From Rhytidiadelphus loreus (taxonomy: Eukaryota > Streptophyta > Bryopsida > Hypnales > Hylocomiaceae), in contig OX344764.1 of the NCBI GenBank assembly GCA_947034895.1, positions 5,952,001 to 6,016,000 of the forward strand: DNA of 64,000 nucleotides, given 5' to 3'. The notes below the pieces were generated by a model that was not told the DNA's origin, ran no database searches, and was given only the letters and a program-made list of their open reading frames with translations. The translations under genes were made by a program, and so were the position numbers. How positions within the stretch are numbered: the stretch's first letter is position 1; every line of letters starts with the position of its first letter. Positions 12,102-24,726 of this stretch are shown piece after piece.

Positions 12102-15057
12102 CAACGAGGCACCTAAATCTACGGGACTCACATTTGGGGCATCTGTTGGCTCAGAATTCGGTGTAGTCTTCTCAGGCGATGGTTGGTAGGGGTCAGGGGA
12201 TGTTGCCAATGCACTTGGCATCATAGACTCCGCTACATCAACCTCGTCAGGGCTGACCAGGGAGGGCAACGTCGGAAGACCTGGGGTACGGTCGCCTACC
12301 TTCCAGCGCGGTGATTGGTGTTTCGTAAAATCCAGAGGGTGGAGTTCTGAGTCCGAGGACAAAGTGACGGAGTCCTTTGTAGCCAACTGGTCGCTTGCGT
12401 GAGCCTCCGCCTTCTTCTCTCTATACTTACCTGCACGGTTTTCCATAGTCTTCTTTAGAAGGTGTCCTTTCTTCCGAGAACCTGCCCTCGCTACTCTCGC
12501 GTCGTGCTGTCCGGCCCCAGCAGAGTCCTCGTTTTGAAGTGCCGATTCATTGAGGGACGGGCTGCCTGAAGCGCTCCCCTGGGATCTTCCCATGAAATCC
12601 GCAAACATGACCTTCAGATCGGCAATTGCTGACGCCTGGGCCGTGGCTGTTTGCACAATTTGCATGAATTTGGAGTCCACCTCACGCTTCAAAGACTCCA
12701 CCGCAAGTTTTAGGCTTCCATCCCCTGCGTCATCAGTCTAGGCACCAGCAAGAAAACAAGCTTGATTGATTAGTCATCCATGTAAATGTGAAGCGCCTCA
12801 AGTTTCACTCTAGTCACGTGAATAGGAAAATGACTTTTTGGCGACTTCCAACCTGAAATACGACTTCTCAGTGACTACAAAGCAACTGAACAATGACCCA
12901 ACTAGTGCTGAATGACTTCAATGCCACTATTGTTCTTGACGGAGTCCGCATCCAGTGGCGTAACTACACTCGGAGGATCACTTGCCCGGGATACTGACGT
13001 CCACTGCTTTTCCTACGCGTGTGGACAGAAATACTGAAGTGTGACACAAATCCATTGCTGCCACACATACACACAAGTGCGAAACATTCTACACCAACTG
13101 GACTAGAGAAACTTAATGTTCAGCATACTACATCAGTCGTACATGTAGTCATGCTGTTAGGAAATGAGCAAGTTCAGAAATCACAAAAAGCAAGCATATT
13201 CAACTCTAATAGTGATTGTCATTTTCTAGTGATGTGCTGCACTAGAGGAAGGCCATCGAGGCAGTCATTCTGTAGTCATTGAGAAACCAGACATTACTGG
13301 ACCGTGACTCTGAGCCAACATAGGAACGACTACAAAGTGACTGCCTATCGAAATATGACTACATTATCACAACATAATGACTTCAATGCCTTACAGCGGG
13401 TAAATCAAGTTCATTCCCAAGACACGTGCTTCCAATTGAAACAAAGGAGCACTTGCTTTGAATTTTACTACTTGGACGTGCTCCCAGGCCAGGTGAGGTA
13501 CGTCACATGATGTGAAGCATTCCTATGCTGCATACAAGACTAAAATAACAACCAATGAAACAAAACGAAAAAGGTGCAGAGGTAAGCAAACTTACTGCTG
13601 TCCCCAGAAAAGAAGTGGGATTAAGGTTCAGCCCATCGGCGATATCAGTGATCCCTGGAGTCGTCTCACGAGATTCTCTCTACACGAGTGAATCCCACAA
13701 AAAAAATTTATTGGAAATCAGCAGATGAAGTGTCACGGAAATTGGAGAACCTTGTACTCACGGAAATGCATCTCAAGTAAAAAGGAACAACAACAACACA
13801 TGACCAAAAAAAAAGTGCCAGAAGGACATACAAAGGATGCCTCTTTCCCAGCTTTCCCTTTCCTTCCTATGACCTGGGATGGCTTCACACTTTGCTTTGC
13901 AGTCTTCATTTTTAGCGCCTTCATGCGCTGGGCAGGTGTAACCCAATAATCCTTCAGCCTCGCCCACTGTGTGCCGTTTATGTGTTCAGGGCAATCTATC
14001 ATGCCCGCAAGCCACTTCACCTTCAACCGAGAGCGCTCCGACTTCATGAATCTCATTACGGCTGTCTTGAAGCCAGCATTGCTAAGGGGTTGTCCCTTGT
14101 ACTCGAACTCGTTGTCCAGAGCCTCCCTAAGTTTGCGCACAGCAAACGGGTCCTGCTTCGACCAAGTAGTGCAGGACATATCCAACATGCAGGGAGTGTA
14201 ATCTTGGATTGCCTCATCCCAAGAATTTTTCCCCCTACACCTACATCAACTTCACCACCCTCGCACACGAAGATATAATTGGGCTTCTTCCCGCCTGCGC
14301 CACGATCGCGACTCCCTGCCTCGTATTCCTGATGTCTCTTTCGCCGCGAAACCCTGTCCTCACTATCTTGTGTAGGCGCTGCAGCACTGTCGGCCCATGG
14401 CGCTCCGAATGGTGGTGGTTGAGGTCCGCTCCAGGTAGGTGGTGGGTGCGAAGGTTTTTTGGGCATCCACTGCGCTGGTTGCCATGTTCAGCCCGGTGCG
14501 TGTAGGAGAGCAGAAGGTGGAGGACCCGGATGGACAGATTGCGTGAATTTTTGCTTCAACGGCGATTTTAATGGGCCGCCAAGCTTTCGACGCTTCATCC
14601 TACGATCCACCAGAGGCTCGCTGTCCTCCATATCCTCGTCACTCGAGTCTCTTGGTGACTCCCCAGCATCTACACAATGAGAGGAGCACCCATCGATAAA
14701 GTTAGCTGGGTCATGGGCAAGTGACGTACGCGAAGGTGGGACCTTGAACCCTTGGACGGAGAGCAGATTTCCAAAAACACACAAACAGTCCCAACCCGAA
14801 ACGCATGTCAGGGAATTGCAAAATGGGCTGAACAGGAACCACCTAGTTGAACACGCGCATGCAAGACCTAATTGCGTGGTCAGAAGCCTAAGCCCACAGC
14901 CTAGCATGAACGTCATGGAAATTACCTGCGGCATCCGCGCCCTGGAGGGATTGCTGCTCAACATGGTCACAAGCTATTGCAAGATGCATCATACCTTCTG
15001 CGATGGCCTTTTCATTGGACTCCGTCGCCTCGGAGGATGAGTCCCGCTCGCTCGCCA

Positions 15058-17779
15058 TTTCGCTAAACTCCCGATCTCCTTCAATGCGTCCAGGTCGACG
15101 GTGCCTCAACCTACGTCCTCGAAGGCCTCGCCGCGGCTGAAATCTCCGCCTCAATGTTTCCCTTCTCCGGCCGACAGTTGGAGCACGGGGTGGTTTTTTG
15201 GCGGCTTCTTCCTTGTCCCTGCACCACGCAGCAATGGAAGGAATGCTTCTGAATTTGAAGAATACAAACGACGTGAGCCTACGCAGCCACAAAACGCGCT
15301 AGAAATCAGAGGCAAAAATGAAGACAGAAAAAAATGTGACGCAATGACCGATCGTGAAATTAGGGTTACAAGGTGAGCTTCAAGACGGCGGCGGCAGCGA
15401 GCGCACACCCAGCGGCAACGGGTTCCACGTGGACCGGCAAAATAAATGGCCAATTCGGCACAGGAGCACGCACGACTACAGAATTACTGTGGCTTCACTT
15501 CTCTTTAGTGACGGTGCAGTCGTAAGTTTGAAAACGTGACAGCATCATCACTCGTCCACGACTTCACGACACCCAAGAAATAAAACGGCAGCGAAATTAA
15601 TGGCTGTAGCGCTACAGTACCAGACGGCGGCGGAACGTCACCAAAATAAAATTCAAACTATGAAGGCAAGATTGGGAAATGGTACTACCGGGCAACGGCC
15701 TCCGTTGTGTATGAGACGACAACAATGGTTACATACTAGACGTGACGGATCCTTGGACTGTTGTTGAACCAGGGAGGCTGCATGCATGCAGGAAGGACGA
15801 AATCGACAATTGCAAAGGAAGGATAGAAGCGAAAACTGCAAAGACCCAGTTGAGTAGAACTCACAACTCCCGTCTGGCGCGAAGAACAGGTTCGAGGGCC
15901 TTTAACATCTCCGCCTTCTTCTGGTCGCGCAAAAGTTCATAAGCGGTCTTTGGATGAGGCGGGCTCTCTGGCGGCGATTCCATGATTCATGCACGGAAGT
16001 TCTTCGCGAAGCTTGTAGTGAATTTGCAACCACGGGGTTCGGGCGGTGACTGTCGATCGGAGACGTGCACCCGAACTGTAGTACAAAAATTTTGCTGCTC
16101 CGCAGCACCAAGTCACCACAATCCAACTCCTCCGCGGAGCACTGAGGTTTTCAAACGTGCACCGCATTTGTAAGTGCTTTGGATCACACTTTGAATGTTG
16201 TAGGGCAGGGGAGTGGTCATCATGGTTTACGATTTGGTTGGCGGTCGATCATAAAGTCATGACTTTGGCGGCGGAAGTGGGGCGGCCCTTCAGACTAAAC
16301 ACGAACAACTCCCCGAATTTAGTATTCGTCTTCCTTAATTTGCGGTACTGTGACTCCTGTGCAATTATTCGTTGACAATTATGATTTGTGGATGGAGTCC
16401 TAGCTGTTTTCATAGACTTCAATGTACACGTTACGGTTGGCGGTGGCCCTCGTGGTTGTGACTGCTATGAGTCCACGCACGTATACCCTCAGTCACTGTC
16501 CCATACAAAAAAAGTCACCCGTAAGTCACATTGAAGTCATTCAACAGACTAGATGACTCATACGTAACTTACTGCAGTTATTTGTTTGTCATGCTATGAG
16601 GTCCGTTACTCTAAAATGACTTCTTGGAGTTAGTCCTAGTGCCGATGCTGAATCTGTGTGTGGTTGAGGTTTTTGTTCCTCTTCCTTAGGGTGCAGAGGC
16701 CACTGTTCTCTTTTGTAATGTATCCATCCTCCGAGCACCCTAAACCTTCCTATAAGGCTAAAATACCATTACAGTTGGAATGGGAACTTACCGATTGACG
16801 GAGTATGGAGTATTGAGAACAGAAGTACGTGCATACTATAAAGTATGGTCTTATTCAAATAAAGACTTAGACCTTATACAGGTGCAGAGGTCTCATGCAC
16901 ACTTACTTGAATATGGAGGATGGAAAAAGGTAGGATGAAGGTGTGTCATAGATGCGAGTAAACAAAATGGAACACGGATTCATGTTGGCACGACCGTGGC
17001 GATGATGTACTGCACTATTCAAACAGTCTTTTCCAAAGAAGTGTAAGGGCTATTGAGTCCTCATCTGATGGAAGCCGTGGTCTTTCTAGGACAATTACTA
17101 TTTCTAGATGACTCATAACGCGTCCAAGGTCAGGAGCACCCATTTACAGAAGGGTAATTGTAGCAAAATGACAGGGTATAAGACTGCGAAGCCAAAAAAA
17201 ATGGAATACAAATTGTCGCCGCTCCTTATTTGCTAATCATCCATGACTGAGTGACCATGGACAACTAGAAAATGATAATAGGGAAATAATCTTCATCGCT
17301 CATGCATAGCGTAACGTGATATGCGTAAAAGATGGCATATGTAGCCACTGGAATGCTCTCCGCAACTCAGATACTAAAACCCATACGTGTAATATGGTAG
17401 GGAATCAAGCATTGCCTCGGAATCAACTTTGGAAGGCACAGCCCAGTGGGTAAGTCCATCTTCCTTCCCAAAGACAAAATTTCTGGCTACAATGAGAGTA
17501 GCAGTCATTCTGTAGTTGCAAGTGTGCTTGTTGACTTTCTCGTGACTCCATTGGCAGTCACATTGTAGTCACCTTCTCCAGTTTTGTAGGCACATCAGTG
17601 CTTACCATGGGAAATATCAAGGCATTTAAAACTCGTCCGCCTGATTCTCAATAATTATACTTCTCCACATTTGAATGGGTGGTTTTCAAACAATTTTCAG
17701 GAGAACGCGCCATGTATTGCACAAAAAATCAATTGTGAAGGACAGTTCTAAAGGCCGCTCCATTATTTCGTAGGCCATG
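15058..17779. other. CACTA-1 internal region between its two divergent genes, left part
   Basis: No convincing ORF; the longest are fewer than 100 codons and unlike any family I know. AGTCAT/GTAGTCA motifs cluster at 16360-16620 and 17500-17600, resembling the subterminal repeats. The DNA just upstream of 15057 should hold the TnpA-like promoter. The last bases before the LTR-like insertion are its CCATG target site (17775-17779). Confidence 0.5.
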
Positions 17780-18109
17780 TGTGGGCGCTTAATTACCCAC
17801 CCTTGGTAATTAATCGGACACAACCAGGTTCTAGGGGTTAACTAAATTCTAACCTAACGGGTGACTAAGCGTCGGTCCATTGTGCCTTCCAAGCAATGGA
17901 TCTTCCTTACTAAGTTCCTAGTTTTCGCAGGTGACAATGGAGTTGCCCCCAATTGGCGAGGGAATAGTTCGGGCTAACCGTCCCCTAATGGCAGCCTATG
18001 CGAACTACCACCGAATCTTTCCTAATCTATGGGAATCTAAGGCTAATGGACCCCTCCTAAGACTGGGGAGGGATTACCTAAGTCCCTTCCATGGTTTCCT
18101 GAGTTAATT

Positions 18110-18530
18110 GGATCTTTTCCTAATCTAAGTTATCTTTTTCCCTAATTTAATTTATCCTTTTTTCCTAATTTAATTTCCTAATTTAATTCCTAATTTAATT
18201 TATCTTTTTTCCTAATTTAATTCCCTAATTTAATTGGTCTAATTTATCTTCTAATTTAATCTTCTAATTTAATTTATCTTTTTTTCTAATTTAATTTTCT
18301 AATTTAATTCCTAATTTAATTTATCTTTTCTCCTAATTTAATCTTCTAATTTAATTTATCTTCTTTCCTAATTTATCTCCTAACTTAATCTTCTAATTTA
18401 ATTTATCTTTTTTCCTAATTTAATTTCCTAATTTAATTCCTAATTTAATTTATCTTTTCTCCTAATTTAATCTTCTAATTTAATTTATCTTTTATCTAAT
18501 TTATCTCCTAATTTAATCTTCCAAGGCAAG
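18110..18530. repeat. CTAATTTAATT-rich low-order tandem tract
   Basis: Dozens of copies of CCTAATTTAATT and TTTATCTTTTTT in a loosely periodic array of about 60-120 bp higher-order units. It is AT-rich, strand-asymmetric (pyrimidine/T-rich on plus) and non-coding. Confidence 0.85.
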
Positions 18531-19499
18531 GTCCGTTTTGCTAAATTAACCCGAGCTCCTAATTGGATTATTTTGTCTTAATCTAGTGTTTGCTTCTTGG
18601 TTGAGTGCTAACCTTAACGGTTACTAATTCCTAGTCCTATCCTACCCTAATCTAATTTGGGTGCTCTTATGGTTAACTTCTATATATGAGATGGGTTTGG
18701 ATACTTCTATCGATAAACTTCTATGTCTAAACTTAAGGCCCACCCCTAATCCCTATTTGCTAATCAAAATTATTCACTATCTAACAGAGTCTAACGTAAA
18801 TTAGAAGGGAAAAAACACACCGGGGATCTGTTTAATGACTCACCTGATCGTCGTTAGCATGTGCGGCATTTTCCTCCATACCTCCAGCCGCGTGCTCGTA
18901 TTCCATAGTCAACACGTATTTTGACGTAGGAAAATGCCAACGGCTTAGTCCTCGGCGAAGTAGTACACCGTAAAGACCTTTAATGGTTCCTTCCTTTCTC
19001 CTTGCCTCTTTTTCTTTTCTTTCAACACTATTCCCACCAACCCTTTAAATGAGACCTTACACCATATGACGCTAATCTAATGGAAGAATCACCTATTCCC
19101 TTACGTCGTCATTTTGGTGTCATCCTAATCTTCTTCCTAATGGTTGTAAGAAGCTTTTGAGATTTCCTACCTAATCCTATGACGCAACACTATTTATCGT
19201 CTCTCCCTTCTTCCTCTCCTATAACTACCCCCTTCCTAATTTTGTCATCATTGTGTGAGGTGGCTTGTTGGTGAGGGACTTTGAGAGGTTGTGCAGGTTT
19301 GGACGCGTGGGATGGCGACTTCTCTTCCCCCCTTCTTCCTTTAGCCTTGAGTTGGTCTTTCGTTAGTCTTTCACTAGACCCCGGTTTTCAATCTTAGTGT
19401 GATGAAAACCCAAAAAAAAAGGTGTGGTGGGGCCCCGCAGGGCATCGTCCCGTAGTGCTGAATTTAGTTGAGGTAAGGATTTCTCCTTCCCCCCCCCTT

Positions 19500-19815
19500 G
19501 GACTCCCAACCCCCTGGCCCTCCCCTTGAGCTCCCAACTCCCTGGCTCCCCGAACTGGCCCCCGAACTGGCTCCCCGAACTGGCTCCCCGAACTGGCTCC
19601 CCGAACTGGCTCCTCCCCGCCCACTGGTTCCCCGAACTGGCCCCCGATACCCGGCCCCCGATACCCGGCCCCTGATACCCCCCGGCCCCCCGATACCCAC
19701 TGGCCCCTCGATACTGGCTGCTGACTGCTCCTTACGGGCTCCCCTTCGAGCTGCTGACTGCCCCTTATGGGCTCCCCTTATGGGCTGCTGACTGCTCCTT
19801 ACGGGCCTCCCCTTG
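19500..19815. repeat. GC-rich short tandem repeats
   Basis: CCCCGAACTGGCT is repeated about six times (19545-19640), followed by CCCGATACCCGG units (19640-19720) and GCTGCTGACTGCTCCTTA units with GGGCTCCCCTT (19720-19815). They create ORFs on both strands of Pro/Leu- or Gly-rich composition, which I do not regard as genes. Confidence 0.85.
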
Positions 19816-19899
19816 GGCTAGTCCCAAATCTTCTTACTACAATCCTTCCTTTCCGGGTTCCCGTATGGGAACCCACTACACAACTTAAAATTGGATAGG

Positions 19900-20230
19900 T
19901 CAGGGTCAAAGCTTCGCTGTCTAGGGGGAATAGACAAAAGTTTTAACAACTAGCAAAACAACGGCCTAGTGGCGGGGTTTCTTCCTATACTTGTCTACCA
20001 CCTAGGGCACTCTTGGGGGCTAAACTTTGGCTTTTCCCAAGAAGATCTTGGGAACTAAACTTTGGAACCAAAAAGTATAGGGGGTTCAAAGCTTCGCCGT
20101 CGAATTGGTTTTGACACCAACTCTAAGACTAGTGACGGCCTCTGGGTCCAAAGCTTCGCCGTCTAAGGCTTGTTTTTGACACACACTCTAAGACTAGGGT
20201 AGGTTACAGGTTCAAAGCTTCGCCACCTCA
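19900..20230. repeat. Four dispersed TTCAAAGCTTCGCCGTC units
   Basis: Near 19910, 20088, 20148 and 20209, each followed (except the last) by a variable linker with TTTTGACACC and ACTCTAAGACTAG. Spacing is about 60 bp for the last three. It may be a regulatory or structural repeat inside the LTR-like unit. Confidence 0.75.
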
Positions 20231-21926
20231 AGGGCGGTGGGGTCCACTCGTAAACAACACGGCAAAGGTGACTATGGTTAGGACTTACACAAGAGGCAAC
20301 CGATTCCACAAGGTAAACATAAACGAGACAATACTCATGTACTAAAGGCCCCCCAAAGCGGCATCGCCAAGGTACGGTGGGGGGTGACTTTAGGATTAGT
20401 ACAAGACACCCAAAAGATACACGAAAACACACGCAAGTAGATGGAAACCGCTTGACTTGCACACGTACAAGGTAAGGTAGAAGGACCTCAAGGACTTCTA
20501 AGAGCTTGAAATAAAGCGACAATGGGAGCCAAAAGTGCTCCAAAAACACCGTAGAGGTTTCTTGGCTTGAAACGCCAAAAATTCCAAGATAACTTGGACC
20601 CACGGACCCAAAACAAGTATTGGGGGTGTTTTGGGAGAGAGAAGGGCCCCCTTTTATAGGTTTCCAAGGGCCCACTCCCCCCCTCGACGAGTAACCTCAT
20701 CCATCCGGATTTTCATCCAAATTTGAGATTTTCACCTAATTTTGGGTTTTACGCTGGTCCTAGTTTCTAACTTTCGGAGTTTAGCTCGGAATTGCAAATG
20801 GATTGCGCCAATGGCTTCAGAATGCCATTTTTAGCCTAAAGGACCTCCTACCCCCTATTTCTATCACAAAAAACCCATCGGAAACTAGTGCCAACTGGAG
20901 CCAATTAAAAGGGTAAAAACCTAACTTTTGGGGTTTACCTCTTTTGGCTTGGGTAACTAGCTAGGGTTGTTGGGGAGGCTCTAGGGAGTAAGAAAAGGCT
21001 CCTTGATGTCTTCGTTCCGACTTCGTACGCTCCCGGGACGCCGGTCAACTCCGCAAAGATCTTACCGTAAATATTAATTGGGGGGATGTTGTCAGTTTCG
21101 GCTGCTTCCCGCTATTGGAACACCATGAAATTTGTCAGGGCGTGTTATCAACATAAAAGATGCTAGTCTAATTTTTAGTGAGATTTTACCGCGGCCTGGG
21201 TATTTTCCATGAATTTCCCAACGTGGCGTTTGGCGGTTGACTACTCGGAAAAAGATCCTTTGGAGATCAGAAAAAACCGAGACTTTTGGGGGAACCTCTC
21301 ATGGAGTCCCCCAAGCCACGTGCCAAGTCTTAGGCTATTCTGGCACATAGTTGGTGGCGAGGTGAAAACTGACTTCGGTTGAATCACCGGTAGTCAGGGA
21401 ATCTTTCACATGTGAGGGAATCTTGGCGAATGGGTTTTGCCGTGGATGTCCCGACATGCTCCAGATCCGAGAACACTATCCGGCGGCTGTGGATTCCTTC
21501 ATGCGGCCTGTCTGGAACAAGTGACACCTGCAAGCTAACAAATTGGATTCCTAATGTTTCATCAGTGGAATGGGGAAACTAGAACCTATCTTTGGAGATT
21601 TACGTGGGGACCTCCCTTACTCTCCTAAGACTTAATTTAGCCTATCCTGGTCACATGCACTAGGTTTTGGGCTATTTTGGGTAAGTTCCCAGTAGCCCTA
21701 TTGTTTCCCACTAATTACGATTTCTAACCTATATACAAGTGGGCTTTATGGGTAATCTAGGGGTAAAAGGCTATTTATGACCAAATGCTATACTGGTACG
21801 TGACATACCTATTTTGGTTCTACACTCTTTTTTGGGCTTTTTGTACTACTTTATGCCTTAATTTGTAATAAACTAAAAAAAAGAAAACAATGAGTCCCAA
21901 GTGACGAATTTGGGGCTCACACCATG

Positions 21927-22942
21927 ACAGAGGATGGAAACACTAGAGTTGAACTTGGAAGCTATTGTAGTAGGTCCTGTACGCAAAAACACTTCATTGA
22001 CAAATTGGACGAAGCACTGACTCGGTCGACATTGACAATAGCCTTCCTATACTGAGTCCTTCCGTCATGCTTCCTACTTCTGTGATTAAATCCACATGTC
22101 AAGGAATGGCAGGTGTTCAACATAGCTTTACACATGTTTTCATCGGTGTTGAATTAGGACATTCGTTACACTGGCAATTATTCAAGCACATGGAGGGCAG
22201 CACATCCTCCGGAGTTGTGATTTGTAAATAGGTGAAATGCATTGCCCGTTGAAGTGAGAACGAGCATTTTTCCCCCAAGTTGGAGGAGGGTGTAGGTTCA
22301 AATGTAAAAACTGAACATGCCTATGTAGATCCACTTGTTTCATGCAAGTTAGAACGGATTTCCTTTTTGCTAGGACGTGAAACGAAAGGATTGGTTCCTG
22401 TAAGCTTCACTGTAGTTTCTCCGTGCCTCCACAGGTAGGAGTAAAAAAGAAAAGAAAACGTGGGATCGTTATTCCCTTTATTTTCCCATGCGCATGCAAA
22501 ATGTATGCATAGCGCGTGGCAATCCCAAATAATTGTATCCGTGCCTTCATTGTGGAGGACTTACTCCCATTTGTATGTTTTAGGCACGTATGAAATAAAT
22601 ACCTTTCTTTTAGTTCGTTTTCATTGGTCGAGTGTTCAGTCAAGTGAAATTAGAGAACCATGTGCTAGTCGTCATCTTTTCCTCAAAGAAAACAGCCGCA
22701 GATGACGTTCGAGTCTGCTATGAGTTCGTTGAAAGATGTATATAAGTCATGCTCTATTTCAGTAAGTCATACTGAAGTCATAACATAATCATATTGAAGT
22801 CATTGATCATGCAGTCTGTTGGAGTCATGTTGAAGTCGCGTTCATGTGATGAGAACTTAGAACTCCTGTGCCAAGTTCGGCAGAGGATGCGACGTACTTC
22901 TCATTATCTTTAATTTCCTTATGAAGTGCAGACGCACAGACG
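21927..22942. other. CACTA-1 region upstream of tnp2
   Basis: About 1 kb without a supported ORF. AGTCAT motifs cluster at 22745-22830, just upstream of the tnp2 start, so they may act as binding sites near the promoter as well as at the element ends. Confidence 0.45.
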
Positions 22943-24726
22943 ATGATTCCGGCACGCTTGCCTCTCTCAGATATTCGGAGGCAACGACTACGTGACGACC
23001 GACTGTGGATTCGTGAGCACCAACGTGCAACACACTGTAATATGCTAAGAATTTACTGCCCATGCAATGAATGTCGTGGGCGAAGGAAGATCCTACTTTG
23101 GAATGTGAGAGAGCATTTGATCAGGAGTGGAAGACATCCAAGTTGTCGAATTTGGAAAGGACCAGGCGATAGGGACTCCTCTGATGACGAGTGGGACCAG
23201 CATTTCTGGACAGTAGTTGGACAAGGGCCAAAAGAAGTGGACGCTGCTGTAGATACCCAGGGCATGGTTGATCAAGCCTTACAAGACGTACCTGAACCAG
23301 ACGCCGTACCTGACCCGGAAGGTATAGTAGAGAGGGCGCATCGAGAGGTAGCCGATGCTTTTGCAGCAGCGGATTCCATCCATGACCGTATCATGGAAGA
23401 AGCTAGCGATGCCGAAGCTGGCGATCTCCAAGCTTGTGGTGAAACGAACGTGGGCGTACCTATTGACGAAGGCTGCTTTGATGCCACAGCTCTAGAGGAG
23501 TCAATGCAGTTACTATATGAGAGGGCCCGCTCCAGCAAGTTGGCAGCCACAGTGTTGATTATGAATCTCTGCACTGTACATGGGGTGACCAACAACTGTG
23601 CAAACGAACTTTTTGGCCTCCTTCACCAGCATATTCTCCCGGAGCAGAACACTTTGCCGAAGACATACCATGCTGCAAAAACTCTGACTTCGAAGTTGGG
23701 TTTGACTTACAATAGCATCCATGCTTGCGAGCGGGAATGTGTGCTCTTCCGTGGTGAACACGAGAATGCTCTCCGGTGCCCAAAGTGCAATGGACGTCGT
23801 TACAGAGATGAGGAGCGGCGTTGCTTCCCCTTGAAGGTTCTCAGGCACTTTCCAATCATACTACGACTTCAGCGAATGTTTCGAAGTCCAGCAATTTCTA
23901 AGCTGATGCTTTGGCATGCTGAGAATCGGAGTGACCAAGATGGAGGGGACGGGCTGGTGAGACACCCATGTGACTCCAAGGCATGGAAGCATTTTCACGA
24001 AAATGTAGATCCTACTTTTGGTAATGATCCAAGAAATGCTCACTTTGCGCTAGCAGCTGATGGAGTTAATCCGTTCAAGCAGAACAGGACTTCGTGGTCC
24101 ACATGGCCTGTTCTATTGTTGAACTATAATCTCCCCCCATGGTTGACGACAAAGAAGTTTTTCATTCTACTAGCACTTTTAATTCCCGACAAGGAATCTG
24201 TGACTTCTGAGGTGTTCGATGTGTATTTGGAGCCTCTGGTGGACGAGCTCCTGGAATTATGGGCTGGAGTTCCTACATACGACATTACGAAGGACATGGG
24301 TTAGAGGTCATTTCAACTTCGTGCCATGCTCCTTTGGACTATTCATGACTTCCCAGGTTACGGAACAGTAGGAGGATTTGCACATCAAGGTTATGCTGCT
24401 TGTCCATGGTGCGGTGCAGATTTGGGCGCGGAGCATTCCGTTGAGCTTGGAAAATGCACGTACGGTGGCACAAGGCGGTGGTTGCCAGTAGAGCATCCTT
24501 ATAGATCACATGACATGAAATCGCACTTCAATGGTGAGATGGAAGACCGCCCTCCACCGTCTGTTGTTTCAGTTGAAGAGCAGATGCAGCATGCAGCAGA
24601 CTACATGGCCTGGAAAGCAAACGGAAACAGAGATGGTGTAACAAGCGACCCATCCAAAATACATGGTGTCAAGCGCCTCAGCATTTTGTATAGATTGCCG
24701 TATTGGAAAGTGAGCCTTCTATGGGC

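Larger units (their letters stand above)
10042..15057 (-). pseudogene. CACTA-1 TnpA-like gene with SPT repeats, HAD phosphatase-like domain and DUF8039-like C-terminus
   Basis: Divergent from the tnp2 gene of the same element. Probable first exon begins at 15057 (MASERDSSSEATES) and ends near 14927 at a GTAATT donor. Further exons cover about 14740-14210 (basic, Pro-rich) and about 14200-13840, where CPEHINGTQWARLKDYW resembles the Ptta/En/Spm plant transposase domain. A long exon starts at 12738 after a CTAG acceptor: coiled coil (MESLKREVDSKF), acidic/Ser-Pro-rich region, six decapeptide repeats, then KLLVFNVQGTLLDC. The same frame continues through RPWLKHFLDRCF, FKVAFWCSR and KNTFIVDS to about 10833, broken by stops near 11475, 11466 and 11127. 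The last exon (10390-10042) encodes VAIGVVSGLPESHKFHG and matches a segment of CACTA-2. Exon joins are approximate. Three stops suggest a decaying copy. Confidence 0.6.
17780..21921. mobile_element. Solo-LTR-like insertion, 4.14 kb, in CACTA-1
   Basis: Begins TGTGGGCGCTTAATTACCC and ends GGGGCTCACA, the TG...CA pattern of an LTR, and is flanked by the 5-bp duplication CCATG (17775-17779 and 21922-21926). I see no direct repeat of its start near its end and no gag-pol, so a very long solo LTR is the best reading; a non-autonomous element with unrecognised short LTRs is possible. Its AATAAA-like signal near 21868 fits an LTR. Internal sections: a CTAATTTAATT tract, GC-rich tandem repeats, and TTCAAAGCTTCGCCGTC repeats. 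ORFs in it (e.g. 20163-20675 minus) look like chance ORFs. Confidence 0.7.

Noticed and set aside
19394..19791. Overlapping ORFs on both strands, Pro/Gly-rich
   Set aside because: They arise from GC-rich short tandem repeats; no domain, and open in several frames at once.
20163..20675. 170-codon minus-strand ORF
   Set aside because: Lies within the LTR-like unit, has no recognisable domain and spans the TTCAAAGCTTCGCC repeats.
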